A DNA stretch of 64,000 bases from Clostridia bacterium. Lineage in GTDB: Bacteria > Bacillota > Clostridia > Christensenellales > UBA1242. Positions 15,001 through 20,095 of this stretch are shown piece by piece. The stretch's first letter is position 1; every line of letters starts with the position of its first letter. The position numbers and the translations under genes were made by a program. The stretch spans positions 62,001-126,000 of the forward strand of contig JAFQDL010000001.1 of assembly GCA_017399265.1 (NCBI GenBank), in the 5' to 3' direction. The notes under the pieces are model-generated. The model did not search any database. It was given only the letters and a program-made list of their open reading frames with translations, and was not told the DNA's origin.

Positions 15001-16053
15001 CTTGTAGGTAAGTTAGAAGTAACAGGCATTATACAAGGTAATAACATAGGTAACGTTACATTATACTCCAGAAATACTACAGAAAAGTCTATAGCGAGCT
15101 ATCGTGCTTATATAGTTGGTAATGTATCGGCAAGTGCTATGGCAACAACGTATCTGAGTGGCAATAAAAAGAATGATGCTGATATTTCAGAGTCAGATTA
15201 TCCAGAAGGTACAGGTAGAGTATCCAATCCATATTATAACCCAAGAGTACATGTGAAATTTGAAGTAAAAAATAATCAGAATAATGAAGGTGGCGAAGTT
15301 ACGAAGAATGCTGAAAGCAATTATCTACTACAATTTACCGCTGACCATAGGGATTTGATATGTGATAATCCGAATGTAAGTTCAGGAACACAATATGTTG
15401 CTGAGGGACAGGCTGGTTATAAAACAATCTGCTTACCGCAAAATGGTAGTATTTATTTTAAGATTATAAATAAAGATTCTGATACATACTCCGACTGGGT
15501 ACAGACTAAGATAAATGGTAATGCTAATGAGGAAACGCTTAATGTTATTCAGTGTAGCGAGAGTGAAAATTATATTTATCCTGATAATTATAACAAAGAT
15601 TTAAGTGTAAATATATTATATCAGGATAATTGGACATTCTCTGTCCTAGGATCGTATAATTATTGGAAAAAGACGGCGGATATAAATACCTCAGGTTGGA
15701 ATAATGGTTGTGGAGGATTAACATGTACAATAGAGCTACATACTCATGATGCTGGCTGTTATAATTCTTGCAGTGGAGGACATGGAGAAGATCCTTGTGA
15801 TTGTGATACAACCACGCCTGTTTGTGGCAAAACTCCACATACTCATGATAATGATTGTTATTGTAATTCAACAATAAAAAATCCTAGTAATAAAGAAGAT
15901 GGATATTATAGCGAAAAACCAGAAGGTGAAGCACTTTGCGAGGGTGGGGGTAGTGAAGGATGTCTGAATAAATCAAGCGAAGAAGAATGGGAAAAAATAG
16001 ACAGTGAAGAGAAAGCTAAAGATGCTTTGTGGGATCCTCCCTCAGGATCTTAA
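1..16053 (+). CDS. Giant GLUG-repeat surface protein, 5'-partial (5350 residues in window)
   Basis: The frame is open from base 1 (first residues SGGLVGHSLG), so the true start lies upstream; the internal TTG at 25 is not the start. The protein consists of several dozen GLUG-type units (GGIVG, GGLIG, GGVIG cores about every 40-70 residues), which form beta-helix-like stalks in bacterial surface proteins. Module starts of the type found before GLUG arrays (IDLSGK.W, NPF.G.F) occur near bases 1440-1490, 5180-5350, 6870-7100 and 9180-9240. Bases 10954-12828 hold three near-identical tandem units. The last 120 residues are different: two HTHD..CY motifs (near 15736 and 15838) with many Cys, suggesting metal binding or disulfides. 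No LPXTG signal or C-terminal membrane helix is visible, so the anchoring mode is unknown. Likely an exported adhesin or cell-envelope protein; ligand unknown. GC looks somewhat higher than in the flanking genes. Confidence 0.85.
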   Translation, partial: SGGLVGHSLGTVERSYVENENQAGLDRDLYKRVNDATDVTHFYSYYTGTEGGGGEAEEFYQGNPHYMGGLVGLSFGSKILNSYNRVDVANIDAKYAGGIIGIAIGAQIDDVYTTASVFSFRGFGGTIGIQTKIQKGYEKIPGANAVDILMNADNNDPSPTNQVYHMYNQLAYLKKGLKVASLFNDELHVDSLNSFNFWKIEHKNLDRDSYSGINSPRAYMGTFIGYSVSYGLGKEIKDWYSGTELEDRVQNERIYFAQTFKINDSSKKDTDDRLVEELGNYRKGYVAEELGEEKYLQEGSVYEDEAKKENLLYTVSNLVTYYTSDSEPQVQCYSADYQLGGAGNVYRYSRLQVFGSLRNVREMIEGKYIITETSKLSKVPTVSQNETAGDSDYAKDVTYVLPSVYGTWRNDVWYGVTMTGVVGLNNSRQDKEKYVLPQRRFINSKKVIYVYVVSDLTDNTELYPDATYIIMDNINMVIDGGWKALNSADNPFTGIIKSDVDYSSGEEVSKNFTLYGLAANDTEYLKDSFGLFSYVDGAIFKGFDIAVDYVKIEASSSETSVGVLYGKQSDGGRYVDIIDVGIVGSYKKEDKETCRGILEVSGADYVGGVFGYGQNVKMYYSKDYTVKQLAINVYNSPNPPSVGGVGGRLHNEGKYSINNVVVMQTEINVAVNSAAVKKETTSKEFAIGGLFGHAISETAEIANAKFIGGDSIAQDITINTEDEDKTCTVTKTPGINIYAYTYNPTEKPEISSNILVGGIVGKAEIKFAGVAVDETTNITIYNGANKYKTINSEYVYTTQGGDSTGATTSNIIAGGAIGTIAHNSDSPISSITTQGTIHYIQSEASGDESGSVYIGGSIGATGLLEIEKDNVTGQITYTPFVLELDSVKSIKEVTSDTTLNIDINADTNNLYIGGGIGYLNKITDNDTNTADINNTNTTSKLNVNLIAKSTGVYVGGFVGKFESADTSLGGSNAVNSKINIVGQSKIEEGVKVSASGIYAGGFAGDISVENGTAKLNNIAINPSINISGDISDSYFGGFAGYVKNAELTKIATGGEIKVIEQYHVNEHTLQDTSITKSYFGGLIGKGELFTLDQSFSTATITIPTKSGYKINTINNYVGGLVGQVIVAEDTNPDNVDVNIANTYYAGHINYDLANNYPANATYEMAETGVVNGDASYIGGLIGNLHNNGGIFAISASYSLATIPAVKNYEYIEIYDEYNTIGGILGKSTAGEGDKKFTSSTFATTYYNAELFPYSNNFGQASGSKEMLFEYFIDNLIKCSLDGHTHGISDTYCNDIWLQNVGDSYPLLKWSGDSTNVNVNTDPKYVQAVDEETGEPIFVDGNPVYEIERDESGNKVYNYIDLQGDGTRQNPEAGIDFKENKSYIINAAVNEANLKSNIVYFNNYNTYNSHSKLFNTIDVNSIVIGVTNPSVPVTIATTNNGIIMSTIDDNNTIKVAGENNGIIFGYKNTVAKEFIVDINNGIISNSVIYATNSELVDNPEPEEDVYCLKNINTSKVVVTATTLPTIETGANVYDVYLEGAVGAGGPTCNITYVDSEGDSKHFDYIGYQSGKVYATDVSNFIKTINADNFALDFDNVWVMFTVDDLDTDAKKARNNGAPMLRLELKLASESGKWYHRDMDMYDYGYNYDYSNTEDLYGTDIAYTDKSVYNQNKTNYEKYMWIYNLPNPEEVVYKTYSYKYEDGKIEIYDYVIADWDSIDVPSSIEITSKVFKIKTAQDLAWVAYIVNTGQFDFADCKVQIGASIDLSGKLWTPIGTKANPFKGVFNGGGYDQNSGSMLVQHTITNLTVINSDVAGLFGYVSGDGSTGTTANLYNVSFNKGLVIATNTSVTNISAGEVVGETTRTGGAAGVLAGSVLADYKYKIDYVIINKNDFVLTDSNLAEVYTSGEYAIYVNGAYIVTSKIGTNTTDSDENGIPDYLESVSGYYYAEDTGSGYTICTPSDQSKYTNKKYLLVDQRGDDYTNRFVIGSDVNLYAKQDELDSRENTLQVVGANAGGIVGRVYKTTSEGGTNVTIDISKVENNGYIYSYTGVKSVAANNFAGGIVGASEVEMTISLAANQSTVNGNFAGGIVGGVFGKIALENIYNSNGDDTNNKNDANITSYGVPKAVGSEESVGSAGAFVGYYSGTENMSITQGYTSTIVDKVVGQYTEENLDSSNIQAREVYSKIAISTVYVIEGSTAIDSLTSKYTSIEENKLATVQFPGFSWGSIWSRDNSNNKYPVLMFAAGYWIDFATLPAIDQVGGGRAAKDNNVKNSGIVDGNETATYTSNTFYINRPSQLAWIARMTAKGYDFFGKTIIICNNLDLSGKIWVSIGYANYDLGEENVSIEDTTDDDGNVTFDAQTMPFKGIIKSQGATPVDIYNIRNVSYMAYNRAVSQAQAESEGEVVEFTAYQMKQDSRYAGLIGYADGATITNFNVGYGTAADTIDGTMYVGTVVGYAANSVISNISGNAIVQYAVDSTDSYIKGGYIGGVIGYALDSSLYNIKANASDQSIIKADAGKYIGGAIGKIRYTDDTGALTNNILVKDITSTYSINISNVHDYVKTGQTPELNRVHYIGGVIGAVENNTVKDLLLYGIKLNKNTADGPNQKITLSSTADGNTGKISSYIGGVIGDIKNTSNTNYTYLADVYSYVDISLGQKVDYVGGLVGSAQNVVISSIYDNALYGLGAVEYNYDSSKAELFASGRVDYVTDMSIIGLTGLYRETLAEGATDYNEARKDERQSVIANDYLLSYANGSISYQSGDHYGGFVGDGVNVRIYGLVDGQVTGGNYQTYNIWLQNNMSITGEGYNEEEGYIGGIIGELKYEQIGPEPYEYTHDYRTNYVRLVRNDAKIDVNDSNQCIGGIVGKGTGILIQGVRNLASVTKSYNGSLSGGIVGGISGGYIMEASDESGHVRFAEYTDVANVPELYNIYSSNNVDVENIGNVIDSSAWSEDGKILLYAIPEYRLSLTDDDTAFVVRNEFEYITVQKLHSFRYGGIKVNEAGVDKSYQAISGIWKYATGEDIQTNTDKFNIQLDEAEVTITKEDGSTETVTRSVFTSVTNINPLGSENFKYVGKFNGNGKIITINSSLYSLDTKHIGLFGLVDGANIHEFNINYTKEEIFADSLEDDDFETFASTLVAKATGAGVTIDKVSINDEVVAEPDPGIAALAATEPSAATATATADYMGGILGSQNVESTGANKVSISNSIVNNINLTNNSTTGATGGLFGQDNTGKIDAGVIVYTNMSGITFTDNTLNNMTVAGGLNVGGLVGCSVINGTTTNNGTGHKPNTLTAVTVSFVNTEEDAYYSFGVIVGNISGGDIRKTSATDVKINVGDGSSFGGANLRVGAIAGYVEYSSSGTQTTHVIENDITFANESAYLLNLTSVGEAHIGGMFGYLVNADAEADNNTVSINAIQPIISASELYVGGIVGYTNSDNVTVLDTTNKVTISSINVQNNNSAAASYVGGVVGYTANGNIESFAGIGSSNAGEINNIRINTETNASSYTGGVVGYVENAYIGNPSKAEIQVNGSTITSNKVVGGIVGGGKGVITINNFSINKIGSDNTIINSETIAGGVIGEVANGVTVTVTIDTNVNNLVAVLNNTDDELVDDDDTYGILENVDDASYIGGYAGFVAGKLTIQSVPDSANITIGVGANVGGLVGLIAGDVVAAISEIKSTFTLTGANAGVIAGEISGNINFESNNVTIAGTKTINATTNGGLAIGLVNSSAKVNCGEGETGIKNITITGGSVSGTAHDSNAGVIGKVDKNNVAYITVSGATIKAVTNAGGIVGYLDNTPDGGEDVTYTITDSVIAKNGVTSTTISSTAAAGGVLGSGSGKIEIEDVSVTANINATNNAGGVIAVVGSTVSVLDIDTLSVNINNTGAVVNEETLDYSGSNAGGIAGSNTAELTIDTTPDSVTIYAGLNAGGLIGLIAGDVVATAISEIDSEFNLTGDNAGVIAGEISGNINFEEISGKKQVLISNEDNEINATDNGGLAIGVVNTGAIVNGTTGINNITITDGSVSGSNAGVIGKVTGNNVTGISVSGATIEASASAGGIVGYLDSDNNKIESSEISNTTISSTAAAGGVLGSGIGTISISELKVAANINATVNAGGVIGVVNSTMSVSSITTLAVTINNGEYTSSNAGGVVGSSSAQVDIGNIPENASIEIKSSANAGGLVGVNTAKVTIPTIAANVDIELTAANNAGGLIGLIAGDVVAAISTISSTFDLTGANAGVIAGTIGSDDDAGSIKFDSGEVTIDGTKTINATANGGLAIGVVSKGWVNEDSKISNITIENGSVTGVTDGGTTTYPATAGGIVGCVSTDITIEGNSVTCGDIISKTTAEGDSGATGGIAGKVSGDVSFVGNKTTQATLSGYYVGGMVGYNDSGKITMSGESNTVTDSITIHTATAYLGGFIGRSDVVDIQIGHTNNINLTIGAECVGGIVGYMQHGTIKYCTNKGAIGAAATKYAGGIVGMAEIVEDEVTDLNVIKVVLDGCTNTDSGKTITATKNSGGKAGGLIGYAKIGALPGGIIYNEYGNNSNDAIVYITNGTDATVSNAVTGHSAGGVIGHVEGDTAGIEETQKENCLYAYIANYTNSGKIDGSYIGGIAGRLEYSYVTDCKNSVALTASGTSYTPEGGSLIYTKNETIGGIVGEMIGRAINGCTNSCVITFKDSDSPADSQNFAGGIVGKSSDCAITDCHNTAEIKGWQAGGIAGLNSNNKKDASGDIYSWDDAGVYDCTNSGTITNAGNANGRAGGIIGLLNYGKVTKCKNSGTITGSSNIGGIIGNISNPEDLSYIQDVIIGDTSDDNKNKNTGTISKGCQVGGIIGYINDTDGVSQSWLKIQIENNTNAAAVSIDSDYGRFNDLGAAIAGGIVGLIRGYNNTTKTIKGCENTGVVTGSNSAGGILGQVDIKDYSSTEEIVSITGCKSQGNIAAGASYNGGSLNNAGQQNGAGGIVGKVGLYGTGAYKFTMSDCEVGVDVPSMYIGSAAPDDTGTNFTGGLVGKLEVTGIIQGNNIGNVTLYSRNTTEKSIASYRAYIVGNVSASAMATTYLSGNKKNDADISESDYPEGTGRVSNPYYNPRVHVKFEVKNNQNNEGGEVTKNAESNYLLQFTADHRDLICDNPNVSSGTQYVAEGQAGYKTICLPQNGSIYFKIINKDSDTYSDWVQTKINGNANEETLNVIQCSESENYIYPDNYNKDLSVNILYQDNWTFSVLGSYNYWKKTADINTSGWNNGCGGLTCTIELHTHDAGCYNSCSGGHGEDPCDCDTTTPVCGKTPHTHDNDCYCNSTIKNPSNKEDGYYSEKPEGEALCEGGGSEGCLNKSSEEEWEKIDSEEKAKDALWDPPSGS
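10954..12828 (+). repeat. Three in-frame tandem repeats inside the giant gene
   Basis: A nearly identical DNA segment starting GGATTAATCGCTGGTGATG recurs at 10975, 11782 and 12619. The offsets are 807 and 837 bases, both multiples of three (269 and 279 codons). Each copy continues into matching blocks encoding GVIAG, INAT..GGLAIG and, in the first two, SNAGVIGKV. The units look like recent intragenic duplications that could expand or contract by recombination. Confidence 0.8.
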
Positions 16054-16091
16054 TAAAATTGCTTTAGTAATAAAAAGATATGAGTAATAAA

Positions 16092-16124
16092 AACAAAGGT
16101 TTTGATACAAAACCTTTGTTTTTT
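16092..16124 (+). terminator. Intrinsic terminator of the giant surface gene
   Basis: A 12-bp stem (AACAAAGGTTTT / AAAACCTTTGTT) with a 5-nt loop runs into a T-tract just after the stop codon. Confidence 0.85.
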
Positions 16125-16223
16125 GTTTGGTGGTGTAGGGGATATTGTCAAAATGTTGGGGGTGTGGGTGTGATAAATAAATGAGAGGAATATAGTGATG
16201 TGGTTAGGGGTGTGTCTAAGGTA

Positions 16224-16252
16224 TTGACTAATATGCTATGGTGTGATATAAT
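16224..16252 (+). promoter_or_regulatory. Sigma-A promoter for the HExxH protein gene
   Basis: TTGACT, 17-bp spacer, TATAAT. The -10 is preceded by TGTGA, an extended -10 shared with the promoters at 41330 and 42047. It implies a roughly 35-nt leader before the ATG at 16293 and rules out the upstream GTG at 16200 as the start. Confidence 0.8.
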
Positions 16253-16292
16253 ATACAATAGAAATATTTTGGTAAAACTAAAGAAGGGAAAT

Positions 16293-17438
16293 ATGGAAAA
16301 TAAGAAGATAAGATTGACCAACGAAAGTGCGCTAAGGCAGATACTATCTTTTGAGTTTGATGATAGAAGCTATGATTTGGGAGATAGTAAAGATATTAAG
16401 GAGCGACAAATGGTCGTAATGACTACTTATGCTCTTAACAAGTTGGCAGAAAAGTATAGAGTGGAAAATAGAGCCGTAAATGTAGTATTTGATTATGCCA
16501 ATATTTTTAGAAATGTAGGCGCATTCTATTCCAAAGACAACAAGATGGAGGTAAGTTTTACTACGCTATTGGATAGCGAGGAGTATGCTGACGATTTGCT
16601 TACTTTCTTTCATGAATGTTATCATTTTGCACATCATGCAGGAAAAATCTCTGACGGGACAAAGTATGCAACCAATAAATCAATTGCTAGGAATGGAACA
16701 CTAAATGAGTTCTTTCAAAGATTGAATGCAAAGAAGGGTATATATGCGGATATAGATATACAAACGCAAGATGAGGCAAAGCTTGATAAAATGGTGGGAG
16801 ACTATATTTTTGCTAGATATATACTAGATCCAAGAGAGACCGAGGCAAGGCAGTTTAGCTACGATATGCTAGAGAGTGTGATTATAGATGGTGCGGCTTT
16901 AGAAGGCCTAACACCTAAAGAAAAGCATAGGTTAATTGACTTAAATGAAAAATTGTCTCATGCCAAGAACCAAGAATTAGTAACACGAAAAGCGTGTGAC
17001 AGGTATATGAAAAAAGAAGATTACTTACTAGACATGGTACATCAGGCTAGGGCTGCAGTATTAGAGCAGGGAGAAGATGGAAAGTGTGCATTAGACGAAT
17101 ATGTGGAATATTCGGAGAAAAATCATGCGATACTGGATATAGTGAATGGGGACATTGTAGAAGATATGATGTATACTTTGTTTTTAGATTATGATGAGGC
17201 TTTGGCTAACAAATTATTTGATGTAATGGTAAATGTCAAAGATAGAAATAGGCAATACAAGTGTCTAAAGAATGTGAAAGTATTATGTGAGAGGACTAAT
17301 TTTAGTCCTACTAATGAGCAAGTGGATCTAGTCAATAGTCTAATAGAAAAACAAAATGCTAGGTTCCAAACTATAAAAGAAAAAGAGAATAGAATTCCGC
17401 TATTAGAAAAATCTGAGACGGAATATATAATGGAGTAA
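16293..17438 (+). CDS. Stand-alone zincin-like protein with HExxH motif
   Basis: 381 residues from the ATG at 16293, which follows AAGAAGGGA and lies downstream of a consensus promoter. The motif HECYH is at residues 107-111 and a later RETEARQF segment (E182/E184) could supply the third metal ligand. This resembles the gluzincin layout of ImmA/IrrE-like (M78) metallopeptidases, but there is no N-terminal HTH domain and the overall match to that family is only by motif. The remainder is predicted mostly helical and charged. No signal peptide or membrane segment is seen, so it should be cytoplasmic. It is monocistronic, with a terminator just after it. The substrate cannot be inferred. A degenerate zincin with a structural role is an alternative. 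Confidence 0.6.
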   Translation: MENKKIRLTNESALRQILSFEFDDRSYDLGDSKDIKERQMVVMTTYALNKLAEKYRVENRAVNVVFDYANIFRNVGAFYSKDNKMEVSFTTLLDSEEYADDLLTFFHECYHFAHHAGKISDGTKYATNKSIARNGTLNEFFQRLNAKKGIYADIDIQTQDEAKLDKMVGDYIFARYILDPRETEARQFSYDMLESVIIDGAALEGLTPKEKHRLIDLNEKLSHAKNQELVTRKACDRYMKKEDYLLDMVHQARAAVLEQGEDGKCALDEYVEYSEKNHAILDIVNGDIVEDMMYTLFLDYDEALANKLFDVMVNVKDRNRQYKCLKNVKVLCERTNFSPTNEQVDLVNSLIEKQNARFQTIKEKENRIPLLEKSETEYIME

Positions 17439-17443
17439 AAAAT

Positions 17444-17479
17444 TTTGACTGCGGTGAAAAACTAGCAGTCAAATTTTTT
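17444..17479 (+). terminator. Intrinsic terminator after the zincin-like gene
   Basis: A 9-bp stem TTTGACTGC / GCAGTCAAA with a 12-nt loop is followed by TTTTTT. Confidence 0.75.
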
Positions 17480-17564
17480 ATATTGTAGGTTGATTGGATA
17501 ATAAACATATTTTGTCGGTTTGTGAAATACAATAGTTTGAATATTTGTAGTATAAGGGAGAGAT

Positions 17565-18260
17565 ATGTTTAAGGTCTTTAAATTAAAAAAAATACTTGCG
17601 GTAGTGTTGATATTAGTAATAAGTGGAGTGCTAAGTTTTGTAATAATTAATCCACCAAAATTTGTAAATGGGGATAATTTTCTAAAATATACAATAGTTC
17701 TTGATGCTGGACATGGTGGAAGAGATGATGGGTGTAGTGGTGTATCAACTGGAGTGACGGAAAGTGAATTAAATCTAAAAGTGGTAAAGAAGTTAAAAAA
17801 AATGTTAGAAGATTTTGGCTTTAAAGTGGTATTAACTAGAGAAAATCAAGATGGATTGTATGAGGACAATGTAGATAATTATAAGGTAAGTGATATGGAG
17901 AAAAGAAAAGAGATTATTGAGAATGCAAAGCCAAACTTTGTGATAAGTATCCATCATAATTCTTTTAGTAATAGTCATCAAAGAGGAGCACAGGCTTTTT
18001 GGCAACAGGGAGATGATGAGAGTATGGAGTTGGCTAAAGGAGTGCAGGCTGAGCTGGTAAAACAACTAGTTGATGCTAGGCAGGAAGCGAATTTTGGGGA
18101 TTATTATATTCTAAAATGCGTAAATGTGCCGACAATACTTATAGAGTGTGGATATTTAACAAATGCTGAAGAAGAAGCATTGCTGATACAAGACGAGTAT
18201 CAGAATAAAATAGCATACGCGGTAGTGTGTGGGCTGATAAGGTATTTTAATGAATACTAA
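17565..18260 (+). CDS. cwlD: N-acetylmuramoyl-L-alanine amidase, CwlD-like (Amidase_3)
   Basis: 231 residues; hydrolyses the amide between N-acetylmuramic acid and the peptide stem of peptidoglycan. An N-terminal uncleaved-type signal/TM helix (residues 9-28) places the enzyme outside the membrane. Catalytic features of the Amidase_3 fold are all visible: DAGHGG with zinc ligand H50, E66 in TESELNL, H130 in SIHHN and the catalytic E194 in LIECGY. Length and architecture match CwlD, which makes muramic delta-lactam in the spore cortex; spoIIE elsewhere in the window supports a sporulation setting. A vegetative amidase of the same family cannot be excluded. The start ATG follows AAGGGAGAGAT. 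It stands alone, followed by a repeat-like intergenic block. It is about 6 kb upstream of the phage-like operon, which has no endolysin of its own, but nothing links the two directly. Confidence 0.85.
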   Translation: MFKVFKLKKILAVVLILVISGVLSFVIINPPKFVNGDNFLKYTIVLDAGHGGRDDGCSGVSTGVTESELNLKVVKKLKKMLEDFGFKVVLTRENQDGLYEDNVDNYKVSDMEKRKEIIENAKPNFVISIHHNSFSNSHQRGAQAFWQQGDDESMELAKGVQAELVKQLVDARQEANFGDYYILKCVNVPTILIECGYLTNAEEEALLIQDEYQNKIAYAVVCGLIRYFNEY

Positions 18261-18266
18261 GATATG

Positions 18267-18561
18267 TTTACTTTTGAAGCAAAAGTAACAAAACTCTGGG
18301 GTTGCGATTTCCCCAGACCCCACAAACGCTTTTTCTTGACGTGTGGTAGCCAAAGTTTTTGGTTTAAAAAATTTGCAAAACAAATAGTTGATACTGATAT
18401 AAGACTAGTATCAGAACAAAGTTGTGTACTCAGTAGTGTGACCACACAAATGCTTTTTAAAATAATTTTAAATCTGCAATATTTAAATAATATAAAAAAT
18501 ACATTTTTGTTGATTTGTAAATTATTAGTAATTGATAAAGAAAAACAAAAGTAACAAAACT
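18267..18561 (+). repeat. Repeat-like intergenic block with hairpins and 16-bp direct repeats
   Basis: The 479-base gap 18261-18739 holds no convincing gene. It starts with a perfect hairpin (TTACTTTTG / CAAAAGTAA, 18268-18288) and a second hairpin CTGGGG / CCCCAG (18296-18316) in a locally GC-rich patch. The 16-mer CAAAAGTAACAAAACT occurs at 18280 and again at 18546, so it brackets about 280 bases. A 96-residue open frame across it (18264-18554) has biased, low-information translation and no ribosome site. The layout suggests a decayed non-autonomous mobile or dispersed repeat, but only one copy is in the window. Confidence 0.4.
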
Positions 18562-18680
18562 AGGAGAAGAAGGTTTTTTGTAATTAGAAAATATATTTGA
18601 TAAATATTTAGTAAAAGCAAAAATCGGGCTTAGTTATCCAGTCAAAATGAAATAGCAAAGTAATTTTAGAAATATTTTTA

Positions 18681-18720
18681 TTTACAAAGGTGTTTTTTTG
18701 TGTTAACATATACATGTTAA
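18681..18720 (+). promoter_or_regulatory. hisS promoter with overlapping 18-bp palindrome
   Basis: TTTACA, 17-bp spacer, TAACAT. The -10 lies inside the palindrome TTAACAT-ATAC-ATGTTAA (18703-18720), placed where a bound repressor would block the start. The leader is too short for a T-box, the usual tRNA-synthetase control in Firmicutes. Confidence 0.5.
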
Positions 18721-18739
18721 TTATAAAAGAGGAAAAAAT

Positions 18740-20050
18740 ATGAAAGTAGAACCTAGAATTTTGCCTGGATTTATGGAATTATTGCCTAATGAGCAGGTGC
18801 TATTTAATAATGTAAAGGATATAATAAAGAATAATTTTGAGAAGTTTGGATTTCTTCCTGTGGACTCTCCAGCAATTGAGAGTTCTCAAGTGTTGCTTGC
18901 AAAAGCAGGGGGAGAGACGGAAAAACAAATATACAGATTTAACAAGGGTGAAAATGATCTTTGCCTAAGGTATGATCTAACAGTGCCTTTGGCGAGGTTT
19001 GTAGCTGCGCATTATAATGAGCTTAATTTTCCTTTTAGAAGATATCAAATAAACAAGGTGTATCGTGGAGAACGTCCTCAAAAAGGTAGATTTAGAGAGT
19101 TTTATCAATGCGATATTGACGTGGTAGGCAAAGATAATCTTTCTATAATGCATGATGCAGAAGTGCCTGCTGTGATGTATAATATTTTTAGAGATATTAA
19201 TATTGGTGATTTTAGAATAAAGATATCTAATCGAAAATTATTGTTTGGGTTAATGGAGTATCTAAACCTAACTAATATGACAGCTGATGTGCTTAGAATA
19301 ATTGATAAATTCTATAAAATTGGACAAGACAAAGTAAGACTAAGTTTAATAGAAGATTACAAACTATCTGATGCTACAGCAGATAAAATAATAGAGTTTA
19401 TTTTGACACCTGGCGATAACTACGAAAAATTAGCAAGACTTAGTAACATGGGTATTGAGAATGCTACATTTGAAGAGGGTGTGTCAGAACTATGTGATGT
19501 GTTGCACACTGCAATTAAGTTTGGAATACCTGAAGATGTACTAGAGATAGATTTGACTATTGCTAGAGGGTTAGATTATTATACTGGTACTGTGTACGAA
19601 ACTATGTTAGTCGGCTATGAGAGTTTGGGTAGTATCTGTTCGGGTGGTAGATATGAAAATCTTGCAGGTTTCTATACAGACAAGAAATTGCCTGGTGTGG
19701 GAATGAGTATTGGTTTAACTAGGTTGTTCTACCAATTAAGAGAAAATAATCTACTAAAAGACATGAATCAATCTATTGCTCAAGCACTAATAATTAATAT
19801 GGAAGAAAATTATGATTATGCTATAAAAGTTGCTAAAGAGTTGAGAGAGCTTGGTGTAAGAGTGGAAATGTATTTAGAGAATGGCAAAATGAAAAACAAG
19901 ATATCTTATGCTGATAAAAACAATATACCTTATGCAATTGTTATAGGTGAAGATGAGATAAAAGCCAACAAAGTAATGTTAAAGGATATGAAGGCATTTA
20001 ATCAGTCGCTACTTAGTGTAGAAGAGGCTGCAAAAGTAATACTTGGATAA
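18740..20050 (+). CDS. hisS: Histidine--tRNA ligase
   Basis: 436 residues; charges tRNA(His) with histidine in the cytoplasm. Class II motif 2 is visible (VYRGERPQKGRFREFYQCD), followed by the histidine-specific segments ARGLDYYTGTVYE and SGGRYENL, and motif 3 in GVGMSIGLTRL. The C-terminal 95 residues form the usual anticodon-binding domain (ALIINM.. to VMLKDM). Length is normal for the family. The ATG is preceded by AAAGAGG. It is monocistronic here; in many Firmicutes hisS is followed by aspS, which is absent. A strong two-way terminator closes it. Confidence 0.95.
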   Translation: MKVEPRILPGFMELLPNEQVLFNNVKDIIKNNFEKFGFLPVDSPAIESSQVLLAKAGGETEKQIYRFNKGENDLCLRYDLTVPLARFVAAHYNELNFPFRRYQINKVYRGERPQKGRFREFYQCDIDVVGKDNLSIMHDAEVPAVMYNIFRDINIGDFRIKISNRKLLFGLMEYLNLTNMTADVLRIIDKFYKIGQDKVRLSLIEDYKLSDATADKIIEFILTPGDNYEKLARLSNMGIENATFEEGVSELCDVLHTAIKFGIPEDVLEIDLTIARGLDYYTGTVYETMLVGYESLGSICSGGRYENLAGFYTDKKLPGVGMSIGLTRLFYQLRENNLLKDMNQSIAQALIINMEENYDYAIKVAKELRELGVRVEMYLENGKMKNKISYADKNNIPYAIVIGEDEIKANKVMLKDMKAFNQSLLSVEEAAKVILG

Positions 20051-20052
20051 AT

Positions 20053-20093
20053 AAAAAAATACAACTTCTTATATTTAGAAGTTGTATTTTTTT
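20053..20093. terminator. Bidirectional terminator between hisS and the SH3/propeller gene
   Basis: A 13-bp stem AAATACAACTTCT / AGAAGTTGTATTT flanked by A- and T-tracts serves the convergent genes on both sides. Confidence 0.85.
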
Positions 20094-20095
20094 GT

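Noticed and set aside
1966..15874. Many antisense open frames of 60-216 codons opposite the giant gene
   Set aside because: They are by-products of the Gly/Asn/Thr-rich periodic coding sequence, have no ribosome sites, and translate to repetitive hydrophobic strings.
18264..18554. 96-residue open frame on the plus strand
   Set aside because: No ribosome site, low-information translation, and it coincides with hairpins and direct repeats of a repeat-like block.
18261..18739. T-box riboswitch ahead of hisS
   Set aside because: No T-box sequence or antiterminator/terminator pair, and the best promoter leaves only a short leader.
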